Counted from the first letter of the stretch, positions 7,043 through 15,488 are shown. The stretch is DNA of 15,782 bases from Wenzhouxiangellaceae bacterium (GCA_023258355.1 JALQZL010000025.1:1-15782); one strand, 5' to 3'. Program-made: numbers and translations. The notes: generated from the sequence alone by a model not told the origin.

Positions 7043-10000
7043 TGCTGTCTGAGCGGAATTGGTATGGGAATATCATTGCCTGGTTTGCCCACAACTCCGT
7101 GGCAGCCAACTTGCTCATGGTCTGCTTGATTGTTGGTGGCCTGTTTACCACGGCCACGATCACAAAAGAAGTCCAGCCTCGCATTGAGATCAACTACATT
7201 ACCGTGACTGTTCCTTACCGTGGCGGCACACCCAAAGATGTAGAGGAAGGCGTCCTCATCAAAGTAGAAGAGGCCATTCAAGCTATCGAAGGCATCAAAG
7301 AAATGACATCCACTGCCCGTGAGGGCTCGGGCTCTGTCACAGTTGAGGTGGCTCCTGAGTATGATGTTTTGGAAGTCCTCGATAAAGTCAAAAACCGCGT
7401 CGATTCAATCTCTACGTTCCCCGCAGAGACTGAGCGCCCCATCGTCCGTCGCAATGAGTGGACGAATGAGGTGTTGTGGGTGTCCGTCTTCGGTGATGTG
7501 GATGAAAGAACGCTGAAAGAAGCGGCACGGCAGGTGCGAGACGATCTCACCGCCCTACCTGCCGTCACGCGTGCTGATATGGTCGGCGATCGACCTTATG
7601 AAATTGGTATCGAGGTGAGAGAGGAAACGCTTCGTGCCTACAATCTCACTTTGTCAGAGGTGGCCTCAGCATTGCGCCGGTCTTCTCTAGACTTGCCTGG
7701 CGGCAGAATTGAAACTTCTGGTGGCGATATCTTGGTTCGCACCATCGGGCAGGCTTATGTGGGGCGTGATTTTGAAGACATCGTCGTCCGCACCAATCCA
7801 GATGGCTCGCGCATCCTGGTCAGGGATATCGCAGACATCAAAGATGGTTTTATTGAACGCGGTAGATACTCTCGTCACAATGGCGAGACAGCGATTGGTA
7901 TTCGTGTGCTGGCTGTTGGAGAACAAGACGCTTTGGCCCTTTCTCGGCAAGTCCGCGCCTATGTTGATGAAATGCAAGACTCGCTTCCATCGGGCATCAG
8001 TGTCGATTGGTGGGCAGATGTTTCCTTCTATTTGAGTGGTCGGATCGACATGATGGTCAAGAATTTATTGGCCGGCTCGCTGCTCGTATTTTTGATCCTC
8101 ACCCTATTTTTGAGACTCAAACTCGCCTTCTGGGTAATGGTTGGATTATTGGTGGCCTTTATGGGTGCCATGTGGGCACTGCCTTTGGTGGGCGTCACCA
8201 TTAATCTGATTAGCCTGTTTGGCTTTTTGGTGGTTCTAGGCATTGTGGTCGACGATGCCATTGTAATGGGCGAGTCCGCCTATACAGAAATCCGTGAAAA
8301 AGGCCATTCAGTCGATAATGTGGTCAATGGTGTCTATCGCGTGGCCATTCCAGCCACCTTTGGCGTGCTGACCACCATTGCTGCTTTCTTGCCCATTCTG
8401 ATGGTTGGTGGGATCTCTGGCCAATTCTTCGCAGCGATCGGCTGGGTAGTGGTGCTGTGTCTCATTCTCTCTCTTGTGGAATCTAAACTCATTTTGCCGG
8501 CTCACTTGGCGCACATGAAAGTTCAGAAATATGAGCCGGACACGCAAAACCGATTTATCCAGTTTCAGCGTCGTTTCTCCGATGGTCTGTTTAAGTTCAT
8601 CGACCGTGTTTATCTACCATCTTTACAAGCCATGTTGAGGCGTCGATACCTTGCCCTGTCATCATTTTTTGCAATACTGATTCTGTCTTTGGGCCTCATC
8701 ATCAGTGGCTTGATGAAAGTGGTGTTCTTCCCGGACTTTGCCGCTGATTTTGTTCGTGCAGACTTGGAAATGAACGAGGGCACGCCCTCAGAGGTAACCC
8801 ATGCCACGATGGATTTCCTAAATGAAGCACTACAAGAGGCTGATTTGGGGCTTCAAGAGGAGCTTGGGCTTTCTGGGCCAGTCATTCGAACGGTTTTCTC
8901 ATGGTCTGGTGATGATACCTCTGGCGGTTTTTTCATTGAACTGACGCGAGATGAAGCAAACCGAGTCTCAACCCAGGAGCTTGAGCGTGCCTGGCGAGAA
9001 AAAGTGGGCGAGGTGCCGGGTGTACGCGGCTTGAGAATTGGCGGTGCTGGTGGACCTGGCGGTGATGGCCCGGACCTGTCATTCCAGCTGGTGGGGAAAG
9101 ACTTAACCCAACTGCAACAGGCCGCCAAGGCTGTGGAAGAAAAAATCAGAGAATACACAGGCACCTTCGATATTCGTAACTCCTACGAGACGGGCGTGCG
9201 TGAGCTGCAACTCACCATCCAACCTCAAGCAGAAGCGCTGGGCCTAACCCAACAGGATTTGGCCCGCCAAGTTCGTCAGGCATTCTTCGGTGAAGAGGTG
9301 CAGCGTATCCAGCGTGGACAAGATGACGTGCGTGTCATGGTGCGCTACCCGCGTGAGCAAAGGACATCGCAGGGGTATCTGGAGAATATGCGTATTCGCA
9401 CACCCTCTGGCCAAGAGGTGCCATTCAGTGCTGTGGCCTCCTTGGAGATGGGCACCAGCCCCACATCGATTCGCCGCTTTGATCGTGAGCGTTCAGTCAG
9501 CATTTCAGCGCGCGTCGACAAACAGGTAGCAGAACCTGGTCGAATTGCCGGTGAACTGCGCAGTATCGAGATTCCAAAAATCCTGGCAAACTATCCATCA
9601 GTCAGTTACCGCTTGGCAGGGCAAACCCGTGATCAGCAAGAAATTCAAGCGGATTTATTGGCGGGTACAGCTTTGGCATTCTTCCTCATTTATGCGCTGC
9701 TTGCCATTCCCTTGAGATCCTACATCCAACCACTGATGATCATGTCTGTGATCCCCTTTGGGATGATTGGTGCGGTGATTGGCCATTTCATTCTTGGTAT
9801 CCCAATCAGTATGTTGAGCCTGTTTGGCATCATTGCGCTGGCAGGTGTGGTGGTCAATGACTCTCTTATCTTGGTCGATTTCGTTAACCGTCACCGCCAA
9901 GCTGGAGAGAGTCGCCTTGATGCCGCACTGAAAGCCGCGAGGACAAGGTTTAGGCCAATTTTGCTGACGTCGATGACCACATTCCTTGGTCTGGCCCCGA

Positions 10001-10200
10001 TTGTTTTCTTTGAGACAAGTCTCCAGGCTCAAATTGTGATTCCCATGGCCACCTCTTTGGCCTTCGGCATCCTATTTTCAACGGTGATCACTTTGGCGCT
10101 CATTCCGATTCTCTATCTGATCGCTGATGATGCGAGCCAATGGTTCGCTCGGCGCTTCAAATCTAAAGTGAGTCAGGCGGATGCGAGCACACCCGCTTAA
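7039..10200 (+). CDS. RND-family efflux pump, inner-membrane transporter (AcrB/HAE-type)
   Basis: Proton-driven trimeric exporter of 1053 aa, the usual family length. The N-terminus NIIAWFAHNSVAANLLM is the TM1 signature. The first porter domain has TVPYRGGTPKDVEEGVL and IEGIKEMTSTAREGSG. TM2-TM6 run from about residue 338, and TM4 carries the proton-relay pair D405-D406 in GIVVDDAIVMGE. The second half repeats the plan, with a Gly-rich loop (GGAGGPGGDGPD, about residues 673-684) and a TM10 region GIIALAGVVVNDSLILVDF. The Asp pair supports proton antiport and argues against a SecD-like role. The substrate cannot be read from sequence: multidrug or amphiphile export is the usual guess, and there is no CusA-like metal pattern that I can point to. 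No TolC-type gene is in the window, so the channel must be encoded elsewhere. Confidence 0.93.
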   Translation: MMLSERNWYGNIIAWFAHNSVAANLLMVCLIVGGLFTTATITKEVQPRIEINYITVTVPYRGGTPKDVEEGVLIKVEEAIQAIEGIKEMTSTAREGSGSVTVEVAPEYDVLEVLDKVKNRVDSISTFPAETERPIVRRNEWTNEVLWVSVFGDVDERTLKEAARQVRDDLTALPAVTRADMVGDRPYEIGIEVREETLRAYNLTLSEVASALRRSSLDLPGGRIETSGGDILVRTIGQAYVGRDFEDIVVRTNPDGSRILVRDIADIKDGFIERGRYSRHNGETAIGIRVLAVGEQDALALSRQVRAYVDEMQDSLPSGISVDWWADVSFYLSGRIDMMVKNLLAGSLLVFLILTLFLRLKLAFWVMVGLLVAFMGAMWALPLVGVTINLISLFGFLVVLGIVVDDAIVMGESAYTEIREKGHSVDNVVNGVYRVAIPATFGVLTTIAAFLPILMVGGISGQFFAAIGWVVVLCLILSLVESKLILPAHLAHMKVQKYEPDTQNRFIQFQRRFSDGLFKFIDRVYLPSLQAMLRRRYLALSSFFAILILSLGLIISGLMKVVFFPDFAADFVRADLEMNEGTPSEVTHATMDFLNEALQEADLGLQEELGLSGPVIRTVFSWSGDDTSGGFFIELTRDEANRVSTQELERAWREKVGEVPGVRGLRIGGAGGPGGDGPDLSFQLVGKDLTQLQQAAKAVEEKIREYTGTFDIRNSYETGVRELQLTIQPQAEALGLTQQDLARQVRQAFFGEEVQRIQRGQDDVRVMVRYPREQRTSQGYLENMRIRTPSGQEVPFSAVASLEMGTSPTSIRRFDRERSVSISARVDKQVAEPGRIAGELRSIEIPKILANYPSVSYRLAGQTRDQQEIQADLLAGTALAFFLIYALLAIPLRSYIQPLMIMSVIPFGMIGAVIGHFILGIPISMLSLFGIIALAGVVVNDSLILVDFVNRHRQAGESRLDAALKAARTRFRPILLTSMTTFLGLAPIVFFETSLQAQIVIPMATSLAFGILFSTVITLALIPILYLIADDASQWFARRFKSKVSQADASTPA

Positions 10201-10219
10201 ATCCGCTACACTGGGGGCG

Positions 10220-11158
10220 ATGGAGACACCAATCGAGACAAAAAATGGCTATGGGCTGGATGGACAGTCGGTTGCACTGGTCTTAGGTTCTGGCGGCGCG
10301 AGGGGGCTTGCACACATCGGGGTCATCCGTGTTCTTGAACAGGCTGGGGCGAATATCCATGCCATCGCTGGCAGCTCGATGGGGGCTTTGATTGGTGGCA
10401 TGTATGCGGCAGGCCAATTGGACGCCTACGAGCAATGGGTGGAAACGCTTGAGCGCAGTGATGTGCTGTCTATGGTGGACTGGACATTATCCGGTGGGTT
10501 GATCCGTGGCAAAAAGATCATCCAAAAACTGGGCGAGCTGGCGGGCGAAGTCAACATTGAAGATTTGGACATTGACTTTACGGCGGTGGCTGTCGATATT
10601 GATCAAGGCCGAGAAGTCTGGCTCGACCATGGCTCTTTGTATGATGCCATTCGAGCTTCCATAGCCATTCCTGGATTATTTACACCACACCACTATCACG
10701 GCAGAACATTGGTCGATGGCGGTCTACTCAACCCAATTCCAGTAGCGCCGACCTTAAGGTCCATGTGCGATTTGACGATCGTTGTGAACGTCAATGGCGC
10801 ACCCAATCCTTTGAATAGGCCGCCTGAGCATGACATTGAGGACGAGGATGACGACGTTGGTTTGATGGATCGAATCAAAGAGTTAATGGAGAACTTTTCC
10901 AAGGACAAGGGCCAGCCAGAAGACAGTCAACCTGGGTTGTTTGCCGTGATGGTGCGTTCGCTTGACACCATGGAAGCCGCGATCACACGCCATCATATGG
11001 CGATGGCCGAACCTGATCTCATCATCAGCGTGCCTAAAAACACATGCCAAGCGCATGAGTTCTATCGGGCCAAAGAAGTCAAGGAAGTGGGCAGGCGAGC
11101 TGCCTTACAAGCGATTGAGAGCTTCCGACCACGCCACCGAAGCCAGTGGCGTGGCTAG
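10220..11158 (+). CDS. Patatin-like phospholipase family protein, RssA-like
   Basis: Serine hydrolase of the bacterial patatin group, probably a cytoplasmic or membrane-associated lipid acyl hydrolase; substrates of RssA-type proteins are not well established. Visible motifs are the oxyanion loop GSGGARG (23-29), the nucleophile elbow GSSMG with Ser53, and the catalytic Asp166 in LVDGGLLNPIP. Together they form a complete Ser-Asp dyad. The core follows the pattern of E. coli RssA (REVWLDHG, AIRASIAIPGLF). A strongly acidic stretch (about 203-212, DIEDEDDDVG) precedes a helical C-terminal part. I chose ATG 10220 (312 aa); an in-frame ATG at 10181 would overlap the pump gene and adds residues that look like its out-of-frame tail. 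The spacing behind the pump permits co-transcription, though a TACACT just before the start hints at its own promoter. Confidence 0.88.
   Translation: METPIETKNGYGLDGQSVALVLGSGGARGLAHIGVIRVLEQAGANIHAIAGSSMGALIGGMYAAGQLDAYEQWVETLERSDVLSMVDWTLSGGLIRGKKIIQKLGELAGEVNIEDLDIDFTAVAVDIDQGREVWLDHGSLYDAIRASIAIPGLFTPHHYHGRTLVDGGLLNPIPVAPTLRSMCDLTIVVNVNGAPNPLNRPPEHDIEDEDDDVGLMDRIKELMENFSKDKGQPEDSQPGLFAVMVRSLDTMEAAITRHHMAMAEPDLIISVPKNTCQAHEFYRAKEVKEVGRRAALQAIESFRPRHRSQWRG
11129..11154 (+). terminator. Perfect 9-bp stem-loop at the end of the patatin gene, possible terminator
   Basis: CCACGCCAC (11129-11137), an 8-base loop, and GTGGCGTGG (11146-11154) form a perfect GC-rich stem ending two bases before the TAG stop. 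The following bases (CTAGAAGACAATTT) lack a clean U-run, so this is not a canonical intrinsic terminator. It lies between two convergent genes only 24 bp apart, where a transcription block would make sense. Confidence 0.4.
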
Positions 11159-11182
11159 AAGACAATTTAAGCGGTAGACGGA

Positions 11183-12904
11183 TTACTGCCCCGCTCTGTC
11201 GCGATCTCGAATGGCTTTAAATTCGTTGCCCTCATACCAATCAGGCCACTGATCGTTTTCTGAGAGATATCGGCCAACAACGTATAACAATTCCAAATCC
11301 TCGATCACGCCTCGAAAATCCCAGTCAGGATCAAATTCATCCGCAGGCTTGTGGTAGGCCACATTACGGTAGGTTTCATTCCACTCGATGCCATAGGCTT
11401 CACCAAATTCCCGATGGCGAATACCCCCTTTGGCATACAGAGCGGGTACGCCGACGCGGGCAAAGTTGAAGTGATCCGAGCGGTAGTAGAACCCACCTTC
11501 TGGTGTTGGCTCTGGCACCACTTCTCGGTCTTGCAAAACAACCGCCCTGGCGAGAATATCTTCCAATTCAGAGGAGCCGTAGCCCACCACCACCACATCT
11601 TCGGTCGGACCCACCAAACTCAAGGCGTCCATATTGATTGCAGCGACAGTTTGGTTGGTTGGGATCACTGGATTGTTGGCATAGTATCGTGATCCCAGCA
11701 GACCGTACTCCTCCAATGTGACCGCCACAAACAGCACTGTGCGCTCAGGCGCACCGACCGTGGCATACATACGTGCAATCTCGAGTAGACCCGCTGTGCC
11801 TGAGGCGTTATCAATCGCGCCATTGTAGATACCTGCTGAACCAGGCACCTGCAGGGTTCGGCCCAAGTGATCCCAGTGAGCCATGTAGACCACCGCCTCT
11901 TCAGGGCGTGTGTCTCCTGTCATTTGAGCAACAAAGTTATAAGAAATACCCCGACGAATGGCATTGGTCACCTCTGCACTCATGGTGGTATTCAAGCTCA
12001 CCGCTTCGAATGTGGGTGATTTCGCAGCTTCGTGCAGGGCATCAAAATCCAGACCACTTTTGGCAAACAGCTCACGCGCCGCATCTATTGTGATCCATCC
12101 CTCCAAGGCACTAACGACCGCATCTGAGTCCGATGCAAGCTCGAACTGTGCCCCTGACCAGCTGTTGATCACCACTTCCCAGGGATAAGATGCCGGTGCC
12201 GTATCATGCACAATGATGGCTGCCGCTGCGCCTTGTCTGGCAGCCTCTTCATACTTGTAAGTCCAACGGCCGTAATAGGTCATCGCGCGGCCATTGAACA
12301 GCTCAGGATCAGCAGTCGCAAAACCAGGATCATTCACCAGAATCACCACTGTTTTGCCTTCCACATCAAGGCCCGCATAGTCATTCCAGTTATATTCTGG
12401 GGCGACCACGCCATAACCGACAAAGACCACCTCAGAATCGGTGACACCATGCGCCTCATTGCCTAAGCGGCGTGAGCCAATGATCATGTGCTCTGGATAA
12501 TTAAACGCCCACGTCTCATCGCCATGAGTGAGTGTCATCGCTGTTCTTGATTGATTGGTGATTTCAACCATCGGGACAGGTTGCCGATAGCTTGGCCCCT
12601 CATCACCCACGTAGCCTGGCTCGAAGCCCATCGCATCGAACTGCTCGGTGAGATAGTCCAATGTCATTTGCTCACCAGACGTGCCTGGCGCACGACCACC
12701 AAAGGCATCCGAGGACAATGTCTCTAGGTGCGCCGCATAACTCGCCGCATCTCCCATCACGGGCTGAGGCAGTGGGTGGGCCTTGTCATAGGCGATCTCC
12801 TGCTTGGCGATCTCCTCAACGTCGTTGGTTTGTTGGCAGGCAGCCAAAGTCGTTACCAAGGCAGCGGCGCCTAGGCTCAAGAGCAATGGGTTGAATTTTG
12901 GCAT
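11183..12904 (-). CDS. M28-family zinc metallopeptidase, lipoprotein with PA-like insert
   Basis: Exported aminopeptidase- or carboxypeptidase-like enzyme of 573 aa. The N-terminus MPKFNPLLLSLGAAALVTTLAAC is a lipoprotein signal with lipobox LAAC, so Cys23 would be lipidated and the protein tethered in the envelope; residue +2 is Gln, not Asp, which favours the outer membrane. A protease-associated-like region (about 150-290, with VVFVGYGVVAPEYNWNDYAG) comes before the catalytic core. The M28 metal pattern is complete: H343 and D345 in MAHWDHLG, D365 in GAIDNASGTAG, catalytic E398 and ligand E399 in TLEEYGLLGS, D426 in INMDAL, and H478 in YYRSDHFNF. AGAGGA (12916-12911) sits 6 bases before the ATG. 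It lies 59 bp downstream of the response regulator, in the same direction. Confidence 0.92.
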   Translation of the reverse strand: MPKFNPLLLSLGAAALVTTLAACQQTNDVEEIAKQEIAYDKAHPLPQPVMGDAASYAAHLETLSSDAFGGRAPGTSGEQMTLDYLTEQFDAMGFEPGYVGDEGPSYRQPVPMVEITNQSRTAMTLTHGDETWAFNYPEHMIIGSRRLGNEAHGVTDSEVVFVGYGVVAPEYNWNDYAGLDVEGKTVVILVNDPGFATADPELFNGRAMTYYGRWTYKYEEAARQGAAAAIIVHDTAPASYPWEVVINSWSGAQFELASDSDAVVSALEGWITIDAARELFAKSGLDFDALHEAAKSPTFEAVSLNTTMSAEVTNAIRRGISYNFVAQMTGDTRPEEAVVYMAHWDHLGRTLQVPGSAGIYNGAIDNASGTAGLLEIARMYATVGAPERTVLFVAVTLEEYGLLGSRYYANNPVIPTNQTVAAINMDALSLVGPTEDVVVVGYGSSELEDILARAVVLQDREVVPEPTPEGGFYYRSDHFNFARVGVPALYAKGGIRHREFGEAYGIEWNETYRNVAYHKPADEFDPDWDFRGVIEDLELLYVVGRYLSENDQWPDWYEGNEFKAIRDRDRAGQ

Positions 12905-12942
12905 AGTCGATCCTCTAGGTTATCTGTACAAGCGATGCCCTT

Positions 12943-12948
12943 ATTGTA
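12943..12948 (-). promoter_or_regulatory. Possible -10 element for the M28 peptidase gene
   Basis: TACAAT on the minus strand (5 of 6 to TATAAT) lies 38 bases before the start codon, in the short gap after the response-regulator stop. No good -35 is found at 16-18 bases, so it would need an activator or is fortuitous. I see no terminator in the gap, so read-through from the two-component genes is also possible. Confidence 0.25.
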
Positions 12949-12963
12949 GCCCGTGACAGCCTT

Positions 12964-13605
12964 TTAGATCAGGCCAGCCTCAATCGCCTTAAGAACAGCA
13001 CGGGTACGGTCTCGAACGCCCATCTTGGACAGAATGTTGGAGACGTGATTTTTGATGGTCCCCTCAGCGACATCCAACGCTCGGGCGATTTCTTTGTTGG
13101 AATAGCCACCAGCCATCAGCCTCAGAATTTCAGTCTCCCGCTGGGTCATGGCTTCAGGCTGCTCCAGTGCACTGAAAGAGGTTTGATGGCCCTTGAGCCC
13201 CTGCAGGAGACGATCAGTAATGGCTGGATTCACCAATGTATTGCCGGAAGCCAATGCACGTACCGCGTTCAAAAGCTCCTCTAAGGCCACATCCTTAAGG
13301 AGATAACCTTTGGCACCTGCTCGAATGCCTGCAAGCACCAATTCATCATCATCAAAGGTCGTCAGAATCAAGGTCGGTGGCTGCTGATCACGCGCTGCCA
13401 GTTCCTCAAGCACCTGTAGGCCATTGACGTTAGGCATCCGAAGATCCAGTAAAAGCACATCAGGACTGAGCTTGGGCATCATCTCGAGGGCCTCAGCCCC
13501 ATCACTGGCCTCACCAACAACTTCAATGTCCTCTGCCAACTGCAAAAGTGACTTAACCCCTTGGCGGACTAGGGTTTGGTCATCCACGAGCATGACACGG
13601 ATCAT
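12964..13605 (-). CDS. Response regulator, NarL/LuxR (FixJ) family
   Basis: Cytoplasmic DNA-binding response regulator of 213 aa. The receiver domain (1-120) has acidic pocket D8-D9, phospho-acceptor D54 in LLLDLRMPNVNG, T82 in LTTFDDDE and K104 in YLLKDV. The LuxR-type helix-turn-helix (about 152-205) shows MTQRETEILRLMAGGYSNKE and VAEGTIKNHVSNILSKMGV. The start is ATG 13605, since GGAGG lies just upstream and the protein then begins MIRVMLVDDQ, the standard opening; an in-frame start at 13629 would lie further into the kinase gene. It overlaps the sensor kinase stop by ATGA, so kinase and regulator are coupled. The regulator resembles the LiaR/DesR type that responds to membrane state. Its targets are unknown; the adjacent M28 peptidase and its own operon are natural candidates. 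Confidence 0.95.
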   Translation of the reverse strand: MIRVMLVDDQTLVRQGVKSLLQLAEDIEVVGEASDGAEALEMMPKLSPDVLLLDLRMPNVNGLQVLEELAARDQQPPTLILTTFDDDELVLAGIRAGAKGYLLKDVALEELLNAVRALASGNTLVNPAITDRLLQGLKGHQTSFSALEQPEAMTQRETEILRLMAGGYSNKEIARALDVAEGTIKNHVSNILSKMGVRDRTRAVLKAIEAGLI

Positions 13606-14852
13606 CTCTTCACCTCCGTTGGTAACCAAGCACGAATCCGAAACCCCACATTTGGCCCAGTGGAAATCTCCAAACGCCCACCGAACTCCCTCAGACGCTC
13701 GCGCATGCCATTGATTCCATTACCGGGGTTCAGCTCAGGTGTTCCCACCCCATCATCCTGCGCTGTCAGGGCGAGCCCCTCCGCATCGGATGCTAGCCCC
13801 ATAACTAGCGACTCCGCTTGGGCGTGTCGCACTGTGTTCGTAATCACTTCTTGAGCACACCTCAGTAGAATTTGTGCGCGTTGGGGGTCAAGGGATGCCA
13901 GTCCCTCTGGAATATCGAATGTGATCTTGAGCTCTGGCACCCCGCGTGCCAGTGCCTCCAGCGCTTCTTTCAAGTTGACTTGATCTGCACTGCGAAGGTC
14001 ACTAACCACTTCACGGACATCACTCAATAATAGCCGAGCAACCGATGTCGCACGCTCTACATGGACTTTGGTCTCTTCGTTGCAGGTATGGCTGGCGACT
14101 TCCAAATTCAGGGTGAGTGCGGTTAGGTGATGTCCCACCAAATCATGCAAGTCTCTGGAGATTCGGACCCGTTCGGCAATGCGCGTGTTTTGTGTTAACA
14201 ATGACTGGGTCGCCAGCAATTGGGCATTGACACGCCTGAGGTCAGCTCTTGCTTGCACTTGCTGGAGGGCCAGTAAGGAAGCAATGAAGGGAAACAGCAC
14301 CAAACCGAGGCTTGTGATGACAAAGACGAGCGCCAGCAGCACACTGCCCTCTGGCGACAAAATGACCCACAAGCCAACCACCAGTGCCAAAGCAGCCACC
14401 CAAGCCACCCCCAGAAAGGCAGGCAACAGCCAAGGCAGAACACTCGCAACCACCATCACCAAAATGATGCCAAGGCCAGATTCAGTGAAGTAATTGACGG
14501 CCATGGCGGACATCGACATGACCGCCAGTAGACCGATGCGAATCGGTAACGGTGCCCTTTGTTGCTGGCGGATGGCTGGATGAATGAAAGCCAACAAAAA
14601 CAAAACCAAGGCCGACCACCATCCCACCACAGCGGTTGTCTGCGGTGGCTGTTCCAATAAGATGGGGAAAATAGCCAAGGTAATGGCCACAAGACACCAG
14701 ACTAACAGGCCTAAATAGCGAAGCCAATCGACTGGCTGAAGGTTGGCGACAAAATCACTCAAGGGCCTCGACCACTGGCTCGATAGCTTTTCGTCGAGTC
14801 CTTCAGACAGAGAATCTGAAGAAATTTTGTCCCTGATCAACCTCTGGCTCAT
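13602..14852 (-). CDS. Sensor histidine kinase with multi-span membrane domain (HisKA_3 type)
   Basis: Inner-membrane histidine kinase of 416 aa that should phosphorylate the overlapping response regulator. After about 40 hydrophilic residues come roughly six hydrophobic segments (about 44-66, 75-92, 104-120, 126-145, 146-165 and 170-196) with only short loops. Such sensors usually read events in or at the membrane rather than a soluble periplasmic ligand. A short coiled-coil-like linker leads to the H-box ISRDLHDLVGHHLTALTLNL with phospho-acceptor H236, then the ATPase with N-box N339 in EVITNTVRHA, G1 box DDGVG (366-370) and NGINGMRERL. The architecture matches DesK/LiaS-like kinases. The ATG at 14852 has only AAGAAT before it, a weak ribosome site, and a TAAAAT six bases upstream. 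Confidence 0.93.
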   Translation of the reverse strand: MSQRLIRDKISSDSLSEGLDEKLSSQWSRPLSDFVANLQPVDWLRYLGLLVWCLVAITLAIFPILLEQPPQTTAVVGWWSALVLFLLAFIHPAIRQQQRAPLPIRIGLLAVMSMSAMAVNYFTESGLGIILVMVVASVLPWLLPAFLGVAWVAALALVVGLWVILSPEGSVLLALVFVITSLGLVLFPFIASLLALQQVQARADLRRVNAQLLATQSLLTQNTRIAERVRISRDLHDLVGHHLTALTLNLEVASHTCNEETKVHVERATSVARLLLSDVREVVSDLRSADQVNLKEALEALARGVPELKITFDIPEGLASLDPQRAQILLRCAQEVITNTVRHAQAESLVMGLASDAEGLALTAQDDGVGTPELNPGNGINGMRERLREFGGRLEISTGPNVGFRIRAWLPTEVKR

Positions 14853-14858
14853 ATTCTT

Positions 14859-14864
14859 ATTTTA
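14859..14864 (-). promoter_or_regulatory. Possible -10 element of the two-component operon
   Basis: TAAAAT on the minus strand (5 of 6 to TATAAT) ends only 6 bases before the kinase ATG, so transcription from it would begin at or next to the start codon. No convincing -35 is visible at normal spacing. Confidence 0.3.
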
Positions 14865-14916
14865 AACTGCGCACATCAGGATAAGCATAGGCCAGAAGTG
14901 ATAGGTGAATTAGGTC

Positions 14917-15420
14917 ATGTCAAAGCCCAAAAAACAAGATGTTATGCGTCTAAGAGATGTCTCAGGTGGCGCCGTTGCGCAGCTATTACGTCGTATCGGC
15001 TTGCAGTTTGAGCGGGTTCCCAGCACTGAGGACATTCCAGGTAGCTACTGGGGGGACGAGGAGGCTGGCTTGGTTGGGCAGCGTTTGTATGCGCGCAGTG
15101 ATACGCCGATCCATTCTATTTTGCATGAAGCATGTCACTACGCCTGCATGGATGATGAAAGGAAAGCAGCTCTCAATACAGATGCCGGAGGTGACTATGA
15201 TGAGGAGAATGCAGTCTGCTACCTACAGATTGTGCTCGCCGACCAGATCCCTCAATTTGGTAAAGAGCAGTGTATGAGGGATATGGATGCTTGGGGCTAT
15301 ACCTTCCGTCTAGGATCTGCCAAGAAGTGGTTCGAAAAAGACGCTGAAGATGCCCGACACTGGCTTGAGACACAGGGCCTACTCAAACTGGCCGAGCCCG
15401 AGAACGACGAGTCTGAGTAA
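14917..15420 (+). CDS. Uncharacterised HExxH protein, putative ImmA/IrrE-like zinc metallopeptidase domain
   Basis: Small soluble protein of 167 aa with no signal peptide or membrane segment. A zinc-site motif HEACH (H70-E71-H74) lies in TPIHSILHEACHYACMDDE. About 25 residues later EENAVCYLQIVLAD (from E96) could supply the third ligand, as in the 'HExxH...ExxAxxxA' layout of the ImmA/IrrE group. Other distinctive stretches are DIPGSYWGDEEAGLVGQRLY and DMDAWGYTFRLGSAKKWFE. I believe I have seen these in hypothetical proteins of other proteobacteria, but cannot cite a named function. Four cysteines (73, 77, 101, 119) cluster around the motif. AGGTG (14903-14907) lies 9 bases before the ATG. 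It is divergent from the two-component operon across 64 bp and ends before a strong terminator, so it is probably monocistronic. Confidence 0.8.
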   Translation: MSKPKKQDVMRLRDVSGGAVAQLLRRIGLQFERVPSTEDIPGSYWGDEEAGLVGQRLYARSDTPIHSILHEACHYACMDDERKAALNTDAGGDYDEENAVCYLQIVLADQIPQFGKEQCMRDMDAWGYTFRLGSAKKWFEKDAEDARHWLETQGLLKLAEPENDESE

Positions 15421-15488
15421 TCCAGTACGCTTGGTGCTTTGGCTTTGCCTGAGTCTATAAGCTCTGATTTTTAGATCCCCACCAAAAT

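Noticed and set aside
9655..10032. Minus-strand open frame of 125 codons inside the RND pump
   Set aside because: It is antisense to conserved TM segments; the Gln/His-rich translation is the usual complement of hydrophobic codons.
11159..11195. AGCGG...CCGCT pairing between the convergent patatin and M28 genes
   Set aside because: The stem is short with a long, mismatched loop and no T-run; the 9-bp repeat just before it is far stronger.
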